Source: Lineolata rhizophorae (Eukaryota; Ascomycota; Dothideomycetes; Lineolatales; Lineolataceae). Taken from it: DNA of 64,000 nt. The stretch is from the NCBI GenBank assembly GCA_010093515.1, contig MU001675.1, positions 65,032 through 129,031 on the forward strand. The letters run 5' to 3'. Of the stretch, positions 32,401 through 42,630 are shown in pieces (the stretch's first letter is position 1; each line of letters opens with the position of its first letter). The notes under the pieces were generated by a model. It saw only the letters and a list, made by a program, of their open reading frames with translations, was not told the DNA's origin and did not search any database. A program made the position numbers and the translations under genes.

Positions 32401-35241
32401 CGGCTTCTGCCTATCTTCATAGGGCGAATCACGGCGCTCATCGAAATTGATGACGCCCTCCCTCTTGTGGCCCACTGTCGGCGACAATTCTATAGGGGAC
32501 TCCCTCAGCTTGCGTCGGCGCTCGGCCAAGTAATTCTTCTGCTTCTGGTCCGCCTCGCGCCTATATCTCTCCGCAGCCTCCGCGAGGTCCCGAGATCCTG
32601 CCTCCGACCCGTTACGTTCCCAAGCACGTTCGTAGCCACCCTTGTTCGGCATAAGCGTCGACTCGCCTGACCGCGAAACAGGGGATTCTGGATAAGCGAC
32701 ATGGAGCCGACCGTACAAGGCCTCATCAAGAGGCTTGCCCGTAAAAGTGATGGGCCCAAACGGTGACGCCCCAGCGCTCTGTGGAAACGCCAGACCCAAA
32801 CCCGTGGCGCTTGCGGGCGTCGCGGTCGGCGCGGAGATCAATATCTTGAGTCCGCCCACCGGATCCGCCAACCCGTACCGCACTTTCATCAAAAGCTCGT
32901 CCGACAGCGCCTCCCCATGCTCCGTCTGCGCGGGGGAGGTTAGATGAAGCGCTACGTCCGGGCCGTTAGGAATACCCCAGGCTTCGCAAATGGTGGTCCG
33001 CAGCGCGTAGCCCGAGTCCACGTACGTGACATCCACCAGCCTATAATTCAGTCCGTCTGGTGTCACCATCGCGAACCTCCGCTCATCAATGCCGCCTGCA
33101 CTGGCGCGGGTCGGGGCTCGTCCCCGGGTCGGCCATAAAAGATGATCCGAGCGCCGCGACGACGGCCGCTCCACTTCCACGGAATCTTTAACGTACGGTG
33201 CGATTCCGCGCACGTTCACGGGGCTGGTGGGCGAGTCGACGGATGACTCCTCCGGGCTCGGGTGGGCATCGTCACGCTTACGGCCGACGCGCTTGATCCA
33301 GTCGGGCAGGAACTTGTGCTCCTTGGCCGTCGCGCTTGAAGGGGTGTCGGTCGCGCTGCGGCTGATCTCGAGCGGCGGCGGGCGCGAGCCATCCTGCGCG
33401 TTGCGTCTGTTGCTCGCGGACCGCGAGCTAGGGCCCGCGCTGCCCCAGTTGGCGATGCTCGACTCGGAGCTGTTGTCTCGCTGATGGTAGTAGCGCCCAT
33501 TTGTGCCGATCTGTTGCTGCGCGCCAGCCATACGCGCACTTTGAACCTTTGGGCTGCTATGCGGGCTCGCATGACGCAACGCTTCTCGGTGGTTGCCGCT
33601 CGTGCCGAAGTCAGACGATGTGGTCGGGCTGTGTCGTCTGACGCCATCGCTAAGGCCTCGGAGCATGTCTTCGGTGAACGGAGTCCGGGTTCCGTTTTCC
33701 TGCATGGCATGCTGGTCCATGGGCAGTGTGAGGTTGCGCTGCTGATTTGAAGGCCGCCGACCACCACCAAATCCGGGACCGGGGGAGTTCAAGGGAGGCA
33801 TATGGCGCCCTGGGCTATCCTCGCCATTTCCTGCGGTGCTAGGAGAAGCAAATCCTTGCTGGACAAGATTCGGTGAATTTTCGACATGACCCTCCGCCCC
33901 TGCACTCCGAACTGCGTTTGAGCCCCTCCGCCCTTGGCCGGGACCAGCACCAGCTCCGCCATTATCCACGAGCTTCCTGAGAAGCTTCCGCAACCGTTTC
34001 GCTTCTTGGCTCTCACGGCCTTGGTCCCAGCCCGTCCCGCTGGCAGTGCATTCCTTGGCAAGTTGTGGTAGTATCGTCACGTGAATTTTCTGGACGCTGC
34101 CCTTCTGACCGAGTTCCAGAAACCTATTCCCATGTATGTCCAAAGCTTTAAATGTCTGCTGCCAATCCTTCGAGAAAGAATGTGCCTGCAACCAAACAAG
34201 GACACGATTTAGCGGCCATTGGCGTTCGGGGTCTGAGGGGGAAATCGGCGTGCTGCCCGAAGGCGGATCAGAGCTGGGATACGGATTCGCGAGCGTTGCG
34301 GTTGGAGGCCCAGGAGATGTATACTCATTATTAATTGGGATAGTAGGTCGAGGATGCCGAGTATTAGGCGTTGGCGGGATATAGCTTCGCGATTCCGGAT
34401 ACTTTCCTTCCTCCGCCGGGGTAGTAATGTTCGTCGCGCTGGTGCCCGGCGTGCCCCTCGAGCTGTCCGTGCGCGCAGAATAATCTTGGGGGTCGTCGTA
34501 ATAGAACGAAGTCTGATCCGGGTATGCTTGAAGAGGCGGAATCCCCACGCCGGGCCCAAACGAGCCTCCTCCAGGAATATATGTAGCGGACATTATTGGC
34601 TCAGGTGGCGGCGGCGGTACCGCCACCTGCGGCTGCTGGTAGGTTTGATATGCATTGGGGTTGTAGGCAGCAAGCGGCGCGCCGCTTGGGGGTGGCGGCG
34701 GGTACGCTCCCGGCCTCCCATAGTAGCTGTGTGGTCCGCCGGGGGGCGGCGGTGGGATGCCGTGCTGGTTCGGCGGCGGACGAGGTGGAGGCGGAGGTAT
34801 TTGCATCCCATGCGGGGCGGAATGAGGACCAGGCGTGGTCGCCGGTTGCGGAGGAGGAGGAGGGAGGTACGGCTGTCGTGAAGAATGCATGGCGGTAGCG
34901 GGAGTCGGGCCTCTTCGGTAGTACGCCTGATGCTGTTGCAGCTGCTGCTGGTCGGCGAAGGTGTGCGCGCGGGGTCTGGGACTGGTGGCCGACGCCGGCG
35001 TCGAGGAGCTGGACAGCGACGGGTATGGCGAGCCGTGGCTCGACGGGACTAGTAGCGAGGAGAGCGGGCTGTTGACGCTCGGGATGTCTCCCAGCAAGAC
35101 GTCTCCGGGGACGGCGAGCTGGGCACGCTGGCCTCGGGGTGACGGCCTCGGCGAGACGTTCCGGCGGTGGGTGTCGCCCGCGGCGGCGTCCGAGGCGGCC
35201 GATAAGGCAGAACTGGATCGCTGGCGGGCGCCCGTCGTCAT
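29488..35241 (-). CDS. BCK1: Cell-wall-integrity MAP kinase kinase kinase (BCK1/MIK-1 type)
   Basis: Serine/threonine kinase that activates the MKK1-SLT2/MPK1 arm of the cell-wall-integrity pathway downstream of Pkc1. Two exons, 29726-35241 and 29488-29659, give about 1895 residues. Residues 1-340 are Pro/Gln/Ser-rich. About 345-400 is a SAM-like helical segment (PLNRVLVWLQAHSFSKDW, KALDIHGNRFLEL). About 720-800 (FAMVTPDGLNYRLVDV onward) resembles the Ras-binding-like module of this family. A long disordered stretch follows. The kinase spans about 1585-1875: GKGTFGRVYLG, AVKQVE, HRDLKADNILL, DFGISKR, APEV, ending YAKIKHLADKTSYQPA. The terminal 66-nt intron falls in DCFTV|DPGDRP and is in frame without stops, so the unspliced frame also stays open. 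Confidence 0.93.
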   Translation of the reverse strand: MTTGARQRSSSALSAASDAAAGDTHRRNVSPRPSPRGQRAQLAVPGDVLLGDIPSVNSPLSSLLVPSSHGSPYPSLSSSSTPASATSPRPRAHTFADQQQLQQHQAYYRRGPTPATAMHSSRQPYLPPPPPQPATTPGPHSAPHGMQIPPPPPRPPPNQHGIPPPPPGGPHSYYGRPGAYPPPPPSGAPLAAYNPNAYQTYQQPQVAVPPPPPEPIMSATYIPGGGSFGPGVGIPPLQAYPDQTSFYYDDPQDYSARTDSSRGTPGTSATNITTPAEEGKYPESRSYIPPTPNTRHPRPTIPINNEYTSPGPPTATLANPYPSSDPPSGSTPISPSDPERQWPLNRVLVWLQAHSFSKDWQQTFKALDIHGNRFLELGQKGSVQKIHVTILPQLAKECTASGTGWDQGRESQEAKRLRKLLRKLVDNGGAGAGPGQGRRGSNAVRSAGAEGHVENSPNLVQQGFASPSTAGNGEDSPGRHMPPLNSPGPGFGGGRRPSNQQRNLTLPMDQHAMQENGTRTPFTEDMLRGLSDGVRRHSPTTSSDFGTSGNHREALRHASPHSSPKVQSARMAGAQQQIGTNGRYYHQRDNSSESSIANWGSAGPSSRSASNRRNAQDGSRPPPLEISRSATDTPSSATAKEHKFLPDWIKRVGRKRDDAHPSPEESSVDSPTSPVNVRGIAPYVKDSVEVERPSSRRSDHLLWPTRGRAPTRASAGGIDERRFAMVTPDGLNYRLVDVTYVDSGYALRTTICEAWGIPNGPDVALHLTSPAQTEHGEALSDELLMKVRYGLADPVGGLKILISAPTATPASATGLGLAFPQSAGASPFGPITFTGKPLDEALYGRLHVAYPESPVSRSGESTLMPNKGGYERAWERNGSEAGSRDLAEAAERYRREADQKQKNYLAERRRKLRESPIELSPTVGHKREGVINFDERRDSPYEDRQKPVAIDGASKKPLVPLREAPPVPPGSDTLRKADSRRKPSTSHRVKTSWSEFDEQKRRSSEQRAGFRKAIPDAPIASSGITGALLGMTKLGASIGAGNSPLSAGPKAGSGDDCLPVPPSSSDGATSATSQRALQAIGFGQTAQPGSRTGSPGGSPRSPSFTMSKGHVPFRVPDYEEENPDDVAMNEQFHFNQKPMPPMLQSGVPLNPSVAAMNPAVAKLRDQESAESIGRVPSPEVSPSTAHPPRNQTLHRFASRRSHGPDLDFKETPVEFSKSPVIAPQESDEDSDDGLFAMPLAKNKGATPTGLGPADEGAPTLKPAGPVPMTHEAAHKMRRDLDDSPERGQRPSLTLKTSRSKVQIQSPHTAGTVSSAVDHHSAVDTDGPESDVSRDYPSAVGGPSGIPQSAASTAWSAESPDESLRFHVDPRRQSFASDVWAARPPAEQLVENLDEFFPGVDLDQQMLPEEEGEPMTAGSGRGAGDMGVANSPTSPSMERSAYPKPTQLVDSRSVTPLSSADENDSYAGGPVAETSGVSLVKGKDTLQSVAQRNMRKAGGLGRTKSIREAVKGAYRNPDGGETMMGAPTGGPARLNTIKKGDIVRRKSTKMFGARIEQVRPPRGSRLFQLETIPQDNLPMPQRQPTFRWMRGQLIGKGTFGRVYLGINMTTSELIAVKQVEVNPKAAGQDKDKIKEMVKSLDQEIDTMQHLDHNNIVQYLGCERKEFSISIFLEYISGGSIGSCYRKHGPFMENVVSSLTRQTLQGLAYLHGEGILHRDLKADNILLDIDGTCKISDFGISKRSNDIYVNDSTNNMQGSVFWMAPEVVRSQGQGYSAKVDIWSLGCVVLEMFAGERPWSKEEAIGAIYKLGSLNEAPPIPDRVSQSISPGAISFILDCFTVYVFLSFPSLFRVADMVCWTLCSDPGDRPPAETLLRSPFCFWDKNFNFFDTELYAKIKHLADKTSYQPANANLAGPPGV
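29660..29725 (-). other. In-frame, stop-free terminal intron of the MAPKKK
   Basis: 66 nt with GTACGT donor, TGTAG acceptor and a GCTGAT branch-like site. Retention would insert 22 residues in the C-lobe of the kinase between DCFTV and DPGDRP. Family comparison supports removal. Confidence 0.8.
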
Positions 35242-38200
35242 ACTTCAGCCGTGAGGTGCTGGGCGAGGGCGGGTCGGCATCCAAGGTGCTCTCACTGGCG
35301 ATGAGAGCGCCGTGGAGTGCAGCCCGTTACCTCATCACTCAGGAAAGCAATAGAGCCGAGAGCTCACGGGGATTTCGCTGCCAAGCCCCTCGTCGCCGGG
35401 ATCGACCTCGTTCCTCGCGCGCTTACGGCTCGCGGGCCGTGCTCGTGCGGCGGTTGACGTCGTGTATGAGGTACGAGATTGCGCGGCAAACCACGTTCGG
35501 CAAGAACGAGCGTGGGCGAGGGCAATGGAGCGCCGTCGAAGGAGACGTCCGGCCGTGCCTGAGGCACAGAGGTGGCGGGACGAAGCGCGCTGCAGGGGGA
35601 GAATTGCGGGCCCGGGAGAGCCGCCGCGGCGGGTGGTTGGGGACGTCGGGCAGCGCGAGGTATCCGGGCCGAGCTGGCTCGCCAGGGCCGCCGTCGCCAG
35701 GCACGGCGCGACAGAGGAGAGCAGCGGCAGAAGTACTCTGGCGCAGTGGAAGACGCGATGCGGCGACGAGAAGAGGCGCGGGCACGGCGCGAGAGACGGG
35801 CGGCGGGCGGGGAGTGTAGCGCGATAGGAAAGGGCTCCGGGGCGGTTTGTGGAGGGTCGGGGCGGCTGCTCGCTGGGGCGGCAGGATCAGGCGCCGCGCG
35901 GGCGGCCTGGAGCGGCAGAGAACGGCGCGGGCGGTGAGCCGGTCGCGATGCGCCGCCGCCAAGCCCCGTCGCAACAGCCGTCCGGGTGCGTGGGCCGCCG
36001 CCATTGGCCGGCGGAGCCCGCCCGATTGGCTGCTGCCCCTTGCTTTCCCCAAGCGCCCGTTGTTGGGCCCCTGGCAGGCGCGTGGCCGGGCGGTCTGGAC
36101 GCCGCCGTCTCCGCTCGCCCTCGCCGCCACCAACACACGACTCCGTTCGAGAAGACGCCGCGCCGGGCTTCTGTTGGGATACGAATATGCGGTGACATGA
36201 GTCGCGTCGGCAATGTGCATGAGAAAGACAACAAATCCTCGATCCTATCCAAGCTTCCCGCTGGTAATTCCTCGGCGCACAAAGCCTTCACAGGGCGGGA
36301 CGATTGCAAAGGATGATTTCATTGCTACGCTTTGATCGATTCCGGCTGCTCGGCCGTTCAACTTTCTCTCGCGCCGGTTCACGAGATCTTGATGCAGAAT
36401 GGTCATTTAGAGTAGAGGCTAGATTGAAAGGAGGTGATGCACCGGTTAAGTTATCACATCACTCATCAGATGATAGCAATTACCGATGGTTTGGCGGTAT
36501 GCGATGGCACTCCGAAACTTATTATTACTTCGTCATGCGTGGTCCTTGTTCGTGGTGTTGAATGGCACCGGGCTGCAGGCGTGAAGAGAGCCTACTAGGC
36601 CTAAATAAGTAGCTTTGGGTAGGTAATCGAACGGTGCGCTCTAAAACAATAGCAGAGGTAAGCGCCTGGGACATCTCAACCCGAACCTGAGTACAATCTT
36701 CAACTAACATCGTCGGCCACTAAATCTCTAGACTTTTAATCAACTCCTCGCAGTAACAGCCACCTCGAGATCAACGGTCCCACCTCTTTCTGTTAGTCGA
36801 TTGTCGACAAAGAAGGCATCGAAAAACTACAGCAAGTCCGTAGAAACAGAAGGAAACTGTAGATTCAGTAGCACGATCCTGTGTTTGAAAACGGCAAGTC
36901 GTCCGATCCAGGGAGCCAGTCCACTACGGCCGCGCTGGGCGCTGTGTATTGAACGGCAGATAAGCATGGCGCGAGAGATAAAGCTAAGCTCAGTATTGAT
37001 GGTGAGATACAACTTGTTACTTCTTCGTCTTAGGGTTACTTTACTCAGTTTAAATCGTGCCCGGAGTGATTCGCTGAAGGCTTGACCCGCTGTCCGAAAT
37101 CATTCGTTTCTTGGCTAAGCCGTAACCTTCGAGTCGCTAGGGTAGTCCTGAGTGTAAAGAGGCTAGTTTTTGGTCGGAAAAGTAAGGTTCGGATTGATCA
37201 GAGATTTTAAAATTCAAGCCAGCGGATAACATGTCTATAGCGGAGTAGACACTTTCGAAGTACTCCGGAAGCTATAAATCGTAGATATCCTGGGCAAAGG
37301 CGCATACTAACTATCTACTATCTCCCTATACTGTCTTAGAGATGTTGTGTGTAGGAATCCGATATGTATGGAACATAAAATTTTCCCTATCAATAATAGC
37401 GTTATAATCATATATTCAATATATTTACCTCTATAAGAAATTAAGAAGCCGTTGATGTTTTCATGCTCTCGACTGATGAGTCGGAAAGGTTTAATCAAGC
37501 TATATAATGCAATAGTTTAGCTGTGAACATTCTGTCGACCGGCGACGTCTAGTGCGGCCGCTCCGTATTTTATTTTATAGGTAAAAATTGGAAGACATAT
37601 GTCATACGTTGTCCAGGGACAAGGCTAGCTGAAGAGCGCGGCTCCGTGAGGCGGATAAAACATGGAAGAGACAGCACGGGAGATTCTAGCCTGGATGATC
37701 CAGGCTAACGAGCCAATCATGGCGAGAAGTTTCAAGGGAACCAGGCTTGCCCAAGCGCCAATCATAGGGAGGCGGTGCAAAATAATGGCGCTGACTTTCC
37801 TCTACCGTTACAATAGTAGTAACAGGATGTGGAAATGCATCACATCCCCATGCCCGGCGCCGTTTTGCCATGGCCTAGAACCAGAGTTCCGTGACTGTCG
37901 TGGGTCTCAACGGATCGGCAGGATAACAATAATAATTTGCCCCGTCGGTGCTACGCGGCTCACCTGATAAAAAACCGCAATCGCCCCGTATGTTGTAACG
38001 TCTCAGCGGGCGATTGACCGCCTGCAACTAGTGCCAGTAGGATGCGGCTGTTGCTCGGGTGCAGATGAGGCTGTAACGACGGCAATGAGCATGGCACGGC
38101 CTTCGGTCCAAACCCAGAGCAGCGGATGTTTTCTTTTCCCAACCGGCGTTCGATTTCTTGGGCGTGAGCAAACAAAGGTCGCGCATGGACGGAATCGACC

Positions 38201-38606
38201 CCGCTGTGGCTGCGAAATCGTGGCGCTGGCCAATCAACATTGGTCGAGGCGCGAGTTGCTTAGTGGTGGCGCCACCATGGCTGCAGCGCCGTGAGTAATG
38301 CTGATCCGGGCCCGCAGGATACCTATCGCCGCCGAGAAAGACCCGCTCCGAGCAGGCACATCATGACGAGCGCCGGCCGCTGCGCGCAGCGCCGTTGCAG
38401 TCGCCAGGCGGGAATGAGGTGACGTGGTGGGGCGGGCAGCTCTAGCTCTGCGCGCTCCCCGGGTCGGCCGCACTTCGCATGGAAGCTCAAAAGGGCCAAG
38501 CCTCGCTGCTCCTCCCCGTCCAACACCTTTCTTTGCGTGTGCCAAAACCCTACGACCCTCTGGCTCCAATTGCTAAGCGAATACTTCTACCTGCTGCTGC
38601 GCCATC
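35242..38606. other. Gene-free 3.4 kb: MAPKKK leader, AT-rich core, PDC promoter
   Basis: 35.24-36.2 kb is GC-rich with frames open on both strands, as expected for a long promoter/5' leader. 36.3-37.6 kb is strongly AT-rich, most at 37300-37500, with no coding pattern; it may be a decayed repeat. 38.3-38.6 kb is C/T-rich and leads into pyruvate decarboxylase. Confidence 0.5.
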
Positions 38607-40656
38607 ATGGCAACCGACCTTCGGACTTCTGAGCTTAAGGAGCCCGTTGATGTTGCGGAGGTACGTTATCATGCCCCGCCCGGCCTATCCGGGCTTCCCG
38701 GCAGCTTCGCGAGAACGACGGACAACAACAGAATCCTTAACCGTTGACTCGCGCAGTACCTCTTTCGTCGACTCCGCGAAGTCGGCGTGCGGTCCATTCA
38801 TGGATTGCCAGGCGACTACAACCTGGTCGCCCTCGACTACATTAGCAAGAACGGACTGAAATGGGTGGGCAATGCCAACGAACTAAACGCAGGTACTGTT
38901 CTATCCGCAACGTCCCGATCCGTCCTGTCATGATTGCAAAAACAATCAGAATCCCTATTAGATTGAGCAATTGGGCATCTGTCCGCTAACACCATTGTCT
39001 TCTCTTCTCCCCAGGATATGCCGCCGACGGCTACGCCCGCGTCAAGGGCATATCCGCCCTTGTCACCACCTTCGGCGTCGGCGAGCTCTCGGCCGTCAAC
39101 GCCATCGCGGGAGCCTACTCGGAGTACGTGCCCGTGGTGCACATCGTGGGGTACCCGTCGACGATATCGCAACGCAACGGGATGCTGCTGCACCACACGC
39201 TGGGCAACGGTGACTTCCGCGTCTTCAGCAACATCAGCCGCGAGATCTCGTGCGCCGTGGCCATGCTTAATGACGCGCACGAGGCCGCCACCCTGATCGA
39301 CGATGCCATCCGCAAGTGCTACCTGCTTAGTAGGCCGGTTTACATCTCGCTGCCGACGGACATCGTACAGAAGAAGGTGGAGGGCGAGAGGCTGAAGACG
39401 CCGATAGATCTGAACTTCCCACCGAACGACGCCGAGAAGGAGGACTATGTTGTCAGCGTCGTTCTCAAGTACCTGCAGTCCGCTAAGAATCCCGTCATCC
39501 TCGTCGATGCCTGCGCGATCCGACATAGGGTACGTAAAAAGCTTCCCCGCCGGAGTTACCTTGTCTGCGGACGAAAACAAGTTAACCTGACCTCCCGGTC
39601 CGTTCCCAGGCTCTCAATGAAGTCCACAAGCTCGTCGAAAAATCCGGCATCCCCACTTTCGTGGCGCCCATGGGCAAAGGCGCCATCAACGAGACCCTGC
39701 CCAACTACGGTGGTGTGTACGCTGGCGACGGGTCCAACACGGGGGTGCGCGAGCGCGTAGAGTCGGCCGACCTGGTGCTCAGCATCGGGGCCATCAAGTC
39801 CGACTTCAACACGGCGGGCTTCACGTACCAGGTCAGCCAACTCAACACGATCGACTTCCACAGCAGCTACGTGCGGGTCAAGTACAGCGAGTACCCGGGT
39901 GTGCGTATGAATGGGGTGCTGCGCAAGGTGACGGCGCAGATGGGCCAGCTGAGCATCCAGGCGGGGCCGACGCCCAACAACGAGATCCCTCAAGAGGAGC
40001 TTCTGTCGCCCGAGCCCACCATCACCCAGGCGTGGTTCTGGCCCCGCCTCGGCCAGTGGCTCCAGCCTGAGGACATCGTCATCACCGAGACGGGCACGGC
40101 CAACTTCGGCAGTTGGGAGACGCGCTTCCCGCGCGACGTGACGGCCATCAGCCAGGTGCTGTGGGGCTCCATCGGGTACGCGACAGGATCGTGCCAGGGG
40201 GCGGCGCTGGCGGCCAAGGACCTGGCGGCCGAGGCGGGCGCTGACCAGGTCCCGCGCCGCACCATCCTCTTCACGGGCGACGGCTCCTTCCAGCTGACGG
40301 CGCAGGAGGTCGGCACCATGCTGCGCAATGGGCTCAACCCCATCATCTTCGTCATCTGCAACGAAGGCTACACCATCGAGCGCTACATCCACGGCTGGGA
40401 CGCCGACTACAACGACGTGCAGCCGTGGGACTACAAGGCGGTGCCGGCGGCGCTGGGCGGCCGGCCCGACCAGCTGGCCACGTACGTGGTCAAGAGCCGC
40501 CAGCAGACCGAGGAGCTCTTCATGGACAGGGAGTTCGTGGATCCGAAGTGCAAGAAGTTGCGCTTCGTCGAGATTTACATGGACAGGGATGATGCGCCAA
40601 AGGTGCTGAAGATGACGGCAGAGGCGGCGGCGAGGACTAATGCGAAGTTGGAGTGA
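38607..40656 (+). CDS. pdc: Pyruvate decarboxylase
   Basis: Thiamine-diphosphate enzyme that converts pyruvate to acetaldehyde and CO2, the entry to ethanol or acetyl-CoA bypass. Four exons, 38607-38660, 38757-38892, 39015-39529 and 39610-40656, give 583 residues, normal for filamentous fungi. Asp38 lies in GLPGDYNL, Glu60 in [16 protein letters not shown], and the paired His in [11 protein letters not shown]. The cofactor motif runs from [11 protein letters not shown] to [14 protein letters not shown]; the usual NN is CN, which I believe is common in filamentous ascomycetes. Start ATG at 38607 yields [21 protein letters not shown], as expected. Confidence 0.95.
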
Positions 40657-41194
40657 GTTGCGGGCTCCCGAGGTATGAAGGGCACACATCGGTATGATGG
40701 GACAGTTTTAATGACCCGAGAATTATTATCTCTCTCTTCCTAAAATTGAAACTTGACTTGCGGATGAAGATCACGGACGGAATGGTTTCACAATGGCAAA
40801 TGAGATCAACCTAGAATTACGGAGTAAGATTCGCGGGCGAGGGTGTCTAATAGTGTGGTTTAGGCCTCTAGTTCATAACAACAAAAAGCACATTGATTGT
40901 CAACCATGACAGATTGTGCATGTGCCTGGTGGCTAGCAATTCGTGCCGAAGACTTCAGGAGTGCCATTTCCTAGACGCATGATCACAAATTAGCCCAATC
41001 CAACCATAGTGCCCGCTCGCCCCGCTAGAAGAACAGAACTGGCCACCTTACTATGAACAGCACGTCAGCTCCGCAGCTCACGCGTCCAAACCGCTATCCC
41101 ACAGCGCGGTATTAAGCTAACCTTGGAGCTCAAAACACGCCGACCCGTCGCCACACGCACCTTTAATCCCTCCCATCACCCCTCTCCACACACT
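40657..41194. other. Intergenic between convergent PDC and MED9 genes
   Basis: AT-richer 3' flank of both genes. No further gene, repeat or RNA seen. Confidence 0.5.
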
Positions 41195-41932
41195 TCACCC
41201 GGCACCGTCCTCCCCGCTTCCCACGTCCCCACCCCCTCCACCCCTCTCCCTCAACCCCTCCAAAACCCCCACCAACCGCCCGATCCTCCCCTCCAAATCC
41301 CTCCTCTCCTCCTCCTGCTCGCCCACGCTCCTCTCCACGTCCGGCAAGCCGCGCACCGCCGCCCGCGCCCGCGCCAGCCGCAGCCGCACCGCCGCCGCCG
41401 CCGTGCCCAGCTGCTGGATCTCGAGGGCGCCGCCCTCGAGCTCGCCGCGCGCGCCGGCGGAGCCGCCCTGCGCGATGGCCGAGGCGGCGGCGGCGGCGGT
41501 CGCGGTCGCGGTCGCGGTAGCGGTCGAGGTTGCGGTTGCGGCGGCGGAAGAGGCGGCGGTGGCGCCGGCGCCGGCGCCGGTTAGGGGGGAGGTCTTGTTT
41601 GCGGCGGAGGGTGCGGGAGGGGCCTTGGTGTCGGCGGCCGGCTCGGCGCCGGGCGGCGGGAAGAGGAGGCGCGAAAGGAGGCTGTGCAGCGGAGGTAGCA
41701 CGTCGAAGGTGCTTGGCGGGGGCATGGTGGAGGTGGACGCGGTGTCAGCTTGGGGTTGTTGCTGGTGCTGCTGGTGCTGGTGCTGCTGGGAGGAATGGTA
41801 GCTGGTGGCGACTTCGGTGCTGCCGGATTGGAAGGAGGGGTGCTGGTGAGCGGTGCCCGGGGCGGGCAGGCTGAAGCTGGGTGTGTTGCGGGCGGAGGAG
41901 GTCGGGTGGTGGGGGGTGGGTGTTGTGGTCAT
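41195..41932 (-). CDS. MED9: Mediator complex subunit 9
   Basis: Middle-module subunit of Mediator (yeast Cse2/Med9), which links activators to RNA polymerase II in the nucleus. Intronless, 245 residues. The Gln/Ser/Thr-rich head (about 1-75) is followed by TFDVLPPLHSLLSRLL, the hallmark first helix. A low-complexity Ala/Thr-rich loop (about 100-155) carries a hexamer-encoded ATATAT run. The conserved coiled-coil then runs from LEIQQLGTAAAAVRLRL through ARAAVRGLPDVERSVGEQEEE to RRDLEGRIGRLVGVLEGL. The enlarged Ala/Thr loop between the two conserved helices is the only odd feature. The gene diverges from the phosphoglycerate mutase across 698 bp. Confidence 0.82.
   Translation of the reverse strand: MTTTPTPHHPTSSARNTPSFSLPAPGTAHQHPSFQSGSTEVATSYHSSQQHQHQQHQQQPQADTASTSTMPPPSTFDVLPPLHSLLSRLLFPPPGAEPAADTKAPPAPSAANKTSPLTGAGAGATAASSAAATATSTATATATATAAAAASAIAQGGSAGARGELEGGALEIQQLGTAAAAVRLRLARARAAVRGLPDVERSVGEQEEERRDLEGRIGRLVGVLEGLRERGGGGGDVGSGEDGAG
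41490..41540 (+). repeat. GGTCGC hexamer repeat within MED9
   Basis: Imperfect hexamer array that encodes alternating Ala/Thr on the minus strand, inside the variable loop of the subunit. Confidence 0.8.
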
Positions 41933-42630
41933 TTTTGGGCCCGGTGGTGGTGATTGTCGTGGTTCGGACTGGAGTGGGCGGGGTGTTATAGAGGTGCGAG
42001 TTAGATGTTTGGGTCCGGTTGTTGTGCCTCACGATCCAGGCCAACAAGCGCACTGGCCAGACGGCGCGACGCGGTTGGTGGTAGCGACGCGGGCCGAGAT
42101 CGGCGCCAAACTCGCGTGGCCGGCGCCTCGCGCGGAATGCGCGGGGCAGGGCCTCGGGCATTCCAGGAGACAGACGGACGGAACAGCGCCGCTTGAAACG
42201 AGCTGAACGGTTCAATTGACGCCTACAACTAGAATTCAGAGCAGGCGTGCCAAGCGTGATCGGGCAAATACGGCGCGTGTACGTGCGTTGTAGGGGTAAG
42301 AGCGGTTTTCTTTTCTCGCGCCGGTGACAAAATGATGCTGTTATCAGGGGCCGGCCCAGTGACGTTTGGCGGGGCAGGTGCTTCCTTTTGCTAAGCCCCG
42401 CTGCATCATCTTCTGCCCGCCCAGCGCCCTTCGGCTCCTCATCTCACCCTGCGCCATTTTTTCTCGCCCAAAAGAACAAGTTCTGCTCCTAGATAGTGCG
42501 CATTCTTCTTCCCGTACGTCTGGTGCTCGACTTTCGAACTCCAAGTCTCCAATTGCGCTGATTACGCTAAGAAGACCTTGAGTTATTCGCTTCCGACCCA
42601 CCCGATACGACACCTCTTCCGGCCTCAATA
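41933..42630. other. Divergent promoter of MED9 and phosphoglycerate mutase
   Basis: 698 bp between start codons. The right half is C/T-rich (about 42410-42630), typical of strongly expressed fungal glycolytic genes. No gene seen. Confidence 0.5.

Noticed and set aside
37300-37500. AT-rich block as a possible centromere-like or mobile element remnant
   Set aside because: Only about 200 bp is extreme; no terminal repeats, target duplications or coding remnants seen.
38479-38859. Open frame across the pyruvate decarboxylase start
   Set aside because: Reads through intron 1 in the wrong frame; the enzyme's own exons explain the sequence.
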